Source: Streptomyces sp. NRRL F-525 (GTDB taxonomy: Bacteria; Actinomycetota; Actinomycetes; Streptomycetales; Streptomycetaceae). From it: a stretch of 64,000 nt of DNA. The number at the start of each line of letters is the position of its first letter. Position 1 is the first letter of the stretch. Below the pieces are notes generated by a model. That model saw nothing but the letters and a program-made list of their open reading frames with translations. It did no database searches and was not told where the DNA came from. The DNA is taken from contig NZ_JNXE01000001.1 of assembly GCF_000716605.1 (NCBI RefSeq), forward strand, positions 496,001 through 560,000. Reading direction: 5' to 3'. Positions 59,320-64,000 of the stretch are shown here, in pieces. The translations under genes were made by a program, and so were the position numbers.

Positions 59320-60285
59320 ATGGACATCAACGCCGCCGTCGTCAGCTCGTTCGGCACCCCGCCCCGCTACGAGCCCTTCGACCTGCCCGCGCCGACCGAC
59401 GAGGACCAGGAGATCGTCGACGTCCTCGCCGTGGGCCTGCACCCCCGAGTCCGCACCGGCGCGTCGGGCAACCACTACACCAGCACCGGCAAGCTGCCGC
59501 TGGTCCCAGGCGTCGACGGGGTCGGCCGCCGTGCGGACGGGCGCCTGGTGTACTTCGTCGCCGACGACGAACTGGTCGGCCCGATGGCCACCCGCACCGT
59601 CATCGACAGCCGGCACAGCATCCCGCTCCCCGACGGCGCGGACGTCGTGAAGATCGCCGCCGCGATGAACCCGGCCATGTCGTCCTGGGTCGCGCTGCGC
59701 CGCCGCGTCCCCATCGAGGCCGGGCAGTCGGTGCTGATCCTCGGCGCCACCGGCAACGCCGGACAGATGGCCGTGCAGGTCGCCAAGCGGCTCGGCGCCG
59801 GGCGGGTCGTCGGTGCCGGACGCGACCAGGCCCGGCTGGCCACCCTCGCGGGGCTCGGCGCGGACGCGACCGTCGCGCTCACCGACGACGCCGAGGCCAC
59901 CGCGACAGAGCTGGCCAAGGAGGCCGCCGAAGTCGACCTGGTCATCGACTACTTGTGGGGCAAGCCGGCCGGTGACGCGATCATGGCGCTGCTGCGGGCC
60001 CGCGCCGACCGGAGCCGCGCCCTGAACTGGATCCAGATCGGCGCCATGGCGGGCCCGACCATCGAACTCCCGTCAGTGGCACTGCGTTCGGCGAACTTCC
60101 GCCTCCAGGGCAACGGCCAGGGTGCCGTCTCGACCAGGACGTACCTGGAGGAACTCCCGTCCCTGGTCGAGGAGATCGAGAGCGGCGGCATCGCGGTCAC
60201 CGCGCAGGCGGTACCCCTCTCCGAGGTCGAGGGCGCCTGGAACGCGCCCGAGGTCCCGGGCGTACGCACCGTCCTCGTGTCCTGA
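59320..60285 (+). CDS. Zinc-independent MDR family oxidoreductase
   Basis: 321 aa. MDR fold, with an atypical N-terminal half (FDLPAPTDEDQEIVDVLAVGLHPRVRTGASGNHYTSTGKLPLVPGVDGVG) and a normal Rossmann loop VLILGATGNAGQMAVQVAKRLGAGRVVGAGRD near 144. C-terminal IESGGIAVTAQAVPLSEVEGAW. Probably an NADPH-dependent enone or quinone reductase. ATG at 59320; 55 bp upstream of the FAD monooxygenase gene, likely the same operon. Confidence 0.9.
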   Translation: MDINAAVVSSFGTPPRYEPFDLPAPTDEDQEIVDVLAVGLHPRVRTGASGNHYTSTGKLPLVPGVDGVGRRADGRLVYFVADDELVGPMATRTVIDSRHSIPLPDGADVVKIAAAMNPAMSSWVALRRRVPIEAGQSVLILGATGNAGQMAVQVAKRLGAGRVVGAGRDQARLATLAGLGADATVALTDDAEATATELAKEAAEVDLVIDYLWGKPAGDAIMALLRARADRSRALNWIQIGAMAGPTIELPSVALRSANFRLQGNGQGAVSTRTYLEELPSLVEEIESGGIAVTAQAVPLSEVEGAWNAPEVPGVRTVLVS

Positions 60286-60340
60286 ACTCGCCCCGACCGT
60301 CGTGCAGTTCGTCCGGGAATTATCCAAGGAGCTCGAATCC

Positions 60341-62140
60341 ATGTCCCCCACCACAGACACCGACGTCATCATCTGCGGCACCGGCGCCGCCGGTCTGACC
60401 CTCGCCCTCGACCTCGCCCGCAGGAACATCGCCTTCCTGCTGATCGACAAGGCGCCGCAGTCGTTCGTCGGTTCGCGCGGCAAGGGCATCCAGCCCCGCA
60501 GCCAAGAGGTGTTCGAGGACCTTGGGGTGATCGACCGGATCGTCGCCTCCGGCGGTGAGTATCCCGTCCAGCGCGTCTACACCGCCGACGGGCCCATCGA
60601 CCAGGTCGGCGTGGAGATGTCGGAGCCGACGCCCGAGGAGCCGTACCAAATACCCCTGCTCGTCCCGCAGTTCCTCACCGAGCGCCGGCTGCGCGAACGC
60701 CTCGCCGAGCTGGGTCACGCCCCGCACTACGGCCACGAACTCGTCGGCTTCGACCAGGACGGCGACGGCGTGACCGCGCGCATCGCCACCCCGGACGGCG
60801 AACAGGCCGTACGCGCAAGGTACTTGATCGGTGCCGACGGCGGATCGAGCTTCGTCCGCAAGGCGCTCGGGATCGGCTTCCCCGGCAAGACCCTCGGCGT
60901 GCGGGCGATCGTGGCCGACGTGTACGTGGACGGCGTCTCGACGGACGCCTGGCACCGCTGGGGCGAGGACACCGCCGGACAGGTGTCGATGTGCCCGCTG
61001 TACGGCACCGACATGTTCCAACTCCAGGCCCCCGTACCCTTCGACGTCGACCTGGACCTCTCGGCCGAGGGGCTCACCGCATTCTTCCGTGAACGCACCG
61101 GCCGCGACGACGTCGTGATCCGCTCCGTGTCCTGGGCGTCCGCGTTCCAGATGAACGCCCGGCTCGCCGACACCTACCGGCAGGGGCGCGTGTTCCTGAC
61201 CGGGGACGCGGCGCACTGCCACCCGCCGACCGGTGGACAGGGCCTCAACACCAGTGTCCAGGACGCCTACAACCTGGGCTGGAAGCTCGCCGCCGTGCTC
61301 GGCGGCGCCCCGGATTCCTTGCTGGAGACGTACGAGCAGGAACGCCGGCCCATCGCCGAAGCCGTCCTCGGTCTGTCCGAGAAGCTGCTCGAAGCGGCCA
61401 AGAACCGTGACATCCACCGGGGCCGCGAGGTCAGCCAGCTCGACCTCGGCTACCTGAACTCGCCCCTGTCGCTGCACACTTCGGCGCGCGACAAGGGCGT
61501 ACTGGCCGGCGACCGCGCGCCCGACTCGCCCGTGACCGGCGCGGGCGGCCTCCCCACCCGCCTGTTCAGCCTGTTCCAAGGGCCGCACTGGACCCTCCTC
61601 GGCCACGACGTCGACGAGGCCTCGGCCCCAACACCGCGCCCCGGCCTGCACATCCACACCATCGGCACCCGGGGCGACATCATCGACAGCGGCGACCGCG
61701 TCCAGAACGCCTACGGACTGTCCGCCGAGCAGTGGGTGCTCGTCCGCCCGGACGGATACGTCGCGGCCGTGGTCGACACCGCCGAACTCCCCGCCGTAGA
61801 AGCCTATTTGGACACCGTCGGCGTCCGCCCCCTCGCGGCGACGCGACCCCCCACCACGGAAGCGAGCACCGACATGCCCACAGAGACTTCCTCCGACAGC
61901 ACCGGCACTCCCCGCACCCGACGGGAGCACCGGCAGGCCCGGAGCGCCGCCGAGCAGCGGCTCGCCACCGCCCAGCGCGAACTCCACCAGCTCTCGCGCC
62001 AGGTCCAGCGCGACCTGCGCAGCGTCCGACGGCACGGCGAGACGACCGCCATCGTCGCCCGCTCGAACTTCGCCGAACTCGCGGTCAAGAGCATCAACCG
62101 GCTGACCGCCAACTTTCGCACCGACCGCACCGATCAGTAG
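60341..62140 (+). CDS. FAD-dependent aromatic monooxygenase with a basic coiled C-terminal extension
   Basis: 599 aa. PheA/TfdB-type flavoprotein hydroxylase: FAD loop VIICGTGAAGLTLALDLARRN, DG motif LIGADGGSSFVRKALGI near 165, GD motif LTGDAAHCHPPTGGQGLNTSVQDAYNLGWKLAAVLGG near 286, thioredoxin-like C-terminal domain ending near 500 (WVLVRPDGYVAAVVD). Beyond that, about 90 residues follow in the same frame, rich in Arg and Gln (RREHRQARSAAEQRLATAQRELHQLSRQ region), predicted coiled coil; an ATG at 61874 could start this as a separate product. Start at 60341 with AAGGAG. MarR-controlled by context. Confidence 0.88.
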   Translation: MSPTTDTDVIICGTGAAGLTLALDLARRNIAFLLIDKAPQSFVGSRGKGIQPRSQEVFEDLGVIDRIVASGGEYPVQRVYTADGPIDQVGVEMSEPTPEEPYQIPLLVPQFLTERRLRERLAELGHAPHYGHELVGFDQDGDGVTARIATPDGEQAVRARYLIGADGGSSFVRKALGIGFPGKTLGVRAIVADVYVDGVSTDAWHRWGEDTAGQVSMCPLYGTDMFQLQAPVPFDVDLDLSAEGLTAFFRERTGRDDVVIRSVSWASAFQMNARLADTYRQGRVFLTGDAAHCHPPTGGQGLNTSVQDAYNLGWKLAAVLGGAPDSLLETYEQERRPIAEAVLGLSEKLLEAAKNRDIHRGREVSQLDLGYLNSPLSLHTSARDKGVLAGDRAPDSPVTGAGGLPTRLFSLFQGPHWTLLGHDVDEASAPTPRPGLHIHTIGTRGDIIDSGDRVQNAYGLSAEQWVLVRPDGYVAAVVDTAELPAVEAYLDTVGVRPLAATRPPTTEASTDMPTETSSDSTGTPRTRREHRQARSAAEQRLATAQRELHQLSRQVQRDLRSVRRHGETTAIVARSNFAELAVKSINRLTANFRTDRTDQ

Positions 62141-62189
62141 CCCCTCGCTCCTCACCCACGACGGCCGGTGCCGCCCAGGGCGCCGGCCG

Positions 62190-62960
62190 TCACGTGGCGT
62201 CGAGGGCGTTCGTGATCGCCTTCACCCCGCCGTGCGCCGCGTACCCGCCGTCGACGGTGATCTCCGCGCCGTTGACGTACGACGCCTCGTCGGACAGCAG
62301 ATAGACGACCAGCGGCGCCACCTCGTCGACCGTGCCCGCCCGGCCCTGCGGGGTCAGCGAGAGATGGGCCTGGACGAAGACCGGGTTGGCGGAGGCCATC
62401 AGCGGGGTCTCGATGTAGCCGGGGTGGATCACGTTCGTGCGGATGCCGCGCGGCGCCAGCTCCAGCGCGGCCACCTTCGACAGCCCGCGCAGCGCCCACT
62501 TGCTGGCCGTGTACGCGACCGCGTGATGCGCGGTGAGGCCCGCGACCGAGCCGACGTTCACGATGGACGAACCGGCAGACATGAGCGGGGTGAGGGTTTG
62601 GATGCCGAGCAGCGCGCCGGTCGTGTTGACCGCGAACGCCCGGTTCCAGTCGGCGAGTTCGACCGATCCGAGGCGGGCACGCACGGCGATGCCGGCGTTG
62701 TTGACGAGCCCGTGCACCTCGGTGAGTGAAGCCGCCAGCCCCGCCCAGTCGTCCGGAGACGACACGTCCAGGTGCCGGTAGCGCACGTCCAGGCCGTCTG
62801 CGCGCAGGGACGCGGCGAGCTTCTCGCCCGCCTCGTCCAGGACGTCGGTCGCGATCACCGTCGCGCCCTCCCGGGCGGTGGCCGCGACCTCGGCGGCTCC
62901 CTGGCCCTGCGCGGCCCCGGTGACGACGACGGTACGACCGGCCAGACGCGTGCGGCTCAC
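62190..62960 (-). CDS. Short-chain dehydrogenase/reductase
   Basis: 256 aa. Classical SDR with all catalytic residues: TGAAQGQGAAEV cofactor loop, LVNNAGIAV, VGSVAG Ser, YTASKWALRG Tyr-Lys and GYIETPLM. GTG start at 62960 behind GGAGG. Probably an NAD(P)-dependent alcohol dehydrogenase; downstream of and probably controlled by the LysR gene on the same strand. Confidence 0.92.
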   Translation of the reverse strand: MSRTRLAGRTVVVTGAAQGQGAAEVAATAREGATVIATDVLDEAGEKLAASLRADGLDVRYRHLDVSSPDDWAGLAASLTEVHGLVNNAGIAVRARLGSVELADWNRAFAVNTTGALLGIQTLTPLMSAGSSIVNVGSVAGLTAHHAVAYTASKWALRGLSKVAALELAPRGIRTNVIHPGYIETPLMASANPVFVQAHLSLTPQGRAGTVDEVAPLVVYLLSDEASYVNGAEITVDGGYAAHGGVKAITNALDAT

Positions 62961-62997
62961 GGTTCCTCCAGGGGGTGCGGGCTGTGTCCCGTCCACG

Positions 62998-63978
62998 CTA
63001 GGAAGCCGGGGTCAGCTCCGGAAACGCACGATCGGCATGGGTGGCATCCACGCCGGCGATCTCGCGCACGACCGGGTCGTCCAGCGACGCGGCCACCTCG
63101 CGGACCGTCTCCCGCAGCCATCGGTGCGCCGGGTCCGCGTGCCGGTTGTGGTGCCAGTACATGGCCTCCACCAGCGGTACGTCCGGGAAGGGCGTCGGTA
63201 CGACGGCACAGCGCGCGAAGCCCTCGTAGCGCCGGGCGAGCCGCTCGGGGACCACGGCGACCAGGTCGGTGCCGCCCACCAGGAACGGCAGCACGTTGAA
63301 GCCGGGCGTGCTGACCTGCACCCGGGGTGTGATGCCGAGGGTCTCCAACTGCCGGTCGGCGGGCGTGAGTTTGCCGATGACGCACGCCGCGTGGGGCATC
63401 TCCGCGAGGTCGCGCAGCGAGAGCCGCCCGTCCACCAGCCGAGGGTTGTCCGGGTCGACGATGCACACGAACCGGTCGTGCATCACGGTCTCGCTGACGC
63501 CCGGCAGCTGATAGCCGAGCGGCACGATCATCAGGTCGTGGCAGCGGAGATGCGTCTCCGTCTCCAACTGCCCGATGACGATGGGGTGGAAGTCGATCCG
63601 GATGCCCGGGGCCTCCTGCGCCAGGGCCCGCAGCAGCGGTTCCATGAACACCGTCATGACGTAGTCCGACATCACGACCGAGAACCGCTGCCGACTGCGC
63701 GACGGATCGAAGTGCCTGGTCAGCGACAGCGCCTCCTCCGCCTTGTGCAGCGAGGACTGGACGACCGGAAGCAGCCGCTCCGCGAGCGGGGTCAGTTCGT
63801 ACTCGCGGCCCACCCGCACCAGCAACTCGTCGTTGAAGTGCCGCCGCAACCGGGCCAGGGAGCCGCTCATCGCGGACTGGCTGGTGGACAGCCGCACCCC
63901 CGCGTGGGTGACGTTCTTCTCCTCCAGGAGGGCTTCCAGCGCCACCAGAAGATTCAGGTCGATTGCTCCCAGACCCAT
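62998..63978 (-). CDS. LysR family regulator, NodD-like
   Basis: 326 aa. N-terminal HTH (LNLLVALEALLEEKNVTHAGVRLSTSQSAMSGSLARLRRHF, LTPLAERLLPVVQSSL) and the longer NodD/LinR-type effector domain (FSVVMSDYVMTVFMEPLLRAL, GFNVLPFLVGGTDLVAVVPERLA). Effectors of this subgroup are aromatic compounds. 37 bp upstream of the SDR gene, same strand; its promoter is near the right edge of the window. Confidence 0.9.
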   Translation of the reverse strand: MGLGAIDLNLLVALEALLEEKNVTHAGVRLSTSQSAMSGSLARLRRHFNDELLVRVGREYELTPLAERLLPVVQSSLHKAEEALSLTRHFDPSRSRQRFSVVMSDYVMTVFMEPLLRALAQEAPGIRIDFHPIVIGQLETETHLRCHDLMIVPLGYQLPGVSETVMHDRFVCIVDPDNPRLVDGRLSLRDLAEMPHAACVIGKLTPADRQLETLGITPRVQVSTPGFNVLPFLVGGTDLVAVVPERLARRYEGFARCAVVPTPFPDVPLVEAMYWHHNRHADPAHRWLRETVREVAASLDDPVVREIAGVDATHADRAFPELTPAS

Positions 63979-64000
63979 GCGTGTGTCCTTCCGGCCGCGT

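Overview
The window looks like a piece of a Streptomyces (or very close actinomycete) chromosome. The DNA is extremely G+C-rich with strong G/C third-position bias. GTG starts and ATGA/GTGA overlapping stop-starts are common. The gene set is typical of the genus: eshA-type encapsulin shell, ECF sigma factor with DGPF proteins, GH42 beta-galactosidase with a LacI regulator, crcB pair, second rho. I saw no rRNA, tRNA, CRISPR array or prophage. The only mobile-element gene is one tnpB.

1-9.5 kb: the 5' part of a large ATPase-type regulator runs off the left edge. It is followed by an amidohydrolase, a YceI protein, a polysaccharide deacetylase and, most interesting, a compact minus-strand cassette: P450, a 28-codon aromatic-ended peptide gene, and a second P450. 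Its layout fits a P450-modified ribosomal peptide (RiPP) locus. A DUF899 gene is divergent from it.

9.4-14.2 kb: a translationally coupled operon (NCS1-type permease, cysteine hydrolase, HutC-type GntR regulator, ADP-ribosylglycohydrolase, PfkB kinase) with a clear promoter and a palindromic candidate operator; probably nucleoside or base salvage. 14.2-15.6 kb: a cNMP-domain encapsulin shell gene (eshA-like) without an evident cargo.

15.8-25.8 kb: a long minus-strand organosulfur operon (FAD-linked oxidase, acyl-CoA-dehydrogenase-like enzyme, two substrate-binding lipoproteins, flavin monooxygenase, SsuB, SsuC, sulfurtransferase, alpha/beta hydrolase). It is preceded by a short peptide ending CSARCR, typical of cysteine-responsive leader ORFs, and by a divergent LysR gene.

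26-34.4 kb: lone pqqB-like gene, MarR and VOC genes, a secreted protein, LacI regulator plus GH42 with two related operator-like sites, a small winged-helix gene and a BrkB membrane protein. 34.6-36.1 kb: tnpB with a possible omega-RNA at its 3' end, divergent from a ribbon-helix-helix gene; three 11-bp repeats span both start codons.

36.2-44.2 kb: fluoride-export module (crcB-DUF190-crcB), uppP with a textbook terminator, then FadR regulator, asparagine permease, asparaginase, aspartase and glutaminase. 44.2-50.1 kb: hydrolase, two polyprenol-dependent mannosyltransferase-like genes, a D-Ala-D-Ala carboxypeptidase whose gene overlaps the second transferase by 277 bp, and a short Rho. Two copies of a 44-45 bp intergenic repeat (41.7 and 48.9 kb) each sit at the centre of a local, strand-asymmetric loss of C on the + strand.

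50.4-64 kb: methyltransferase; SDR-VOC-MFS operon (the SDR lacks its catalytic Tyr); DGPF-DGPF-ECF sigma operon with two matching ECF-type promoters, one of which precedes a 38-codon ORF; and redox genes with MarR, XRE and LysR regulators and palindromic operators.
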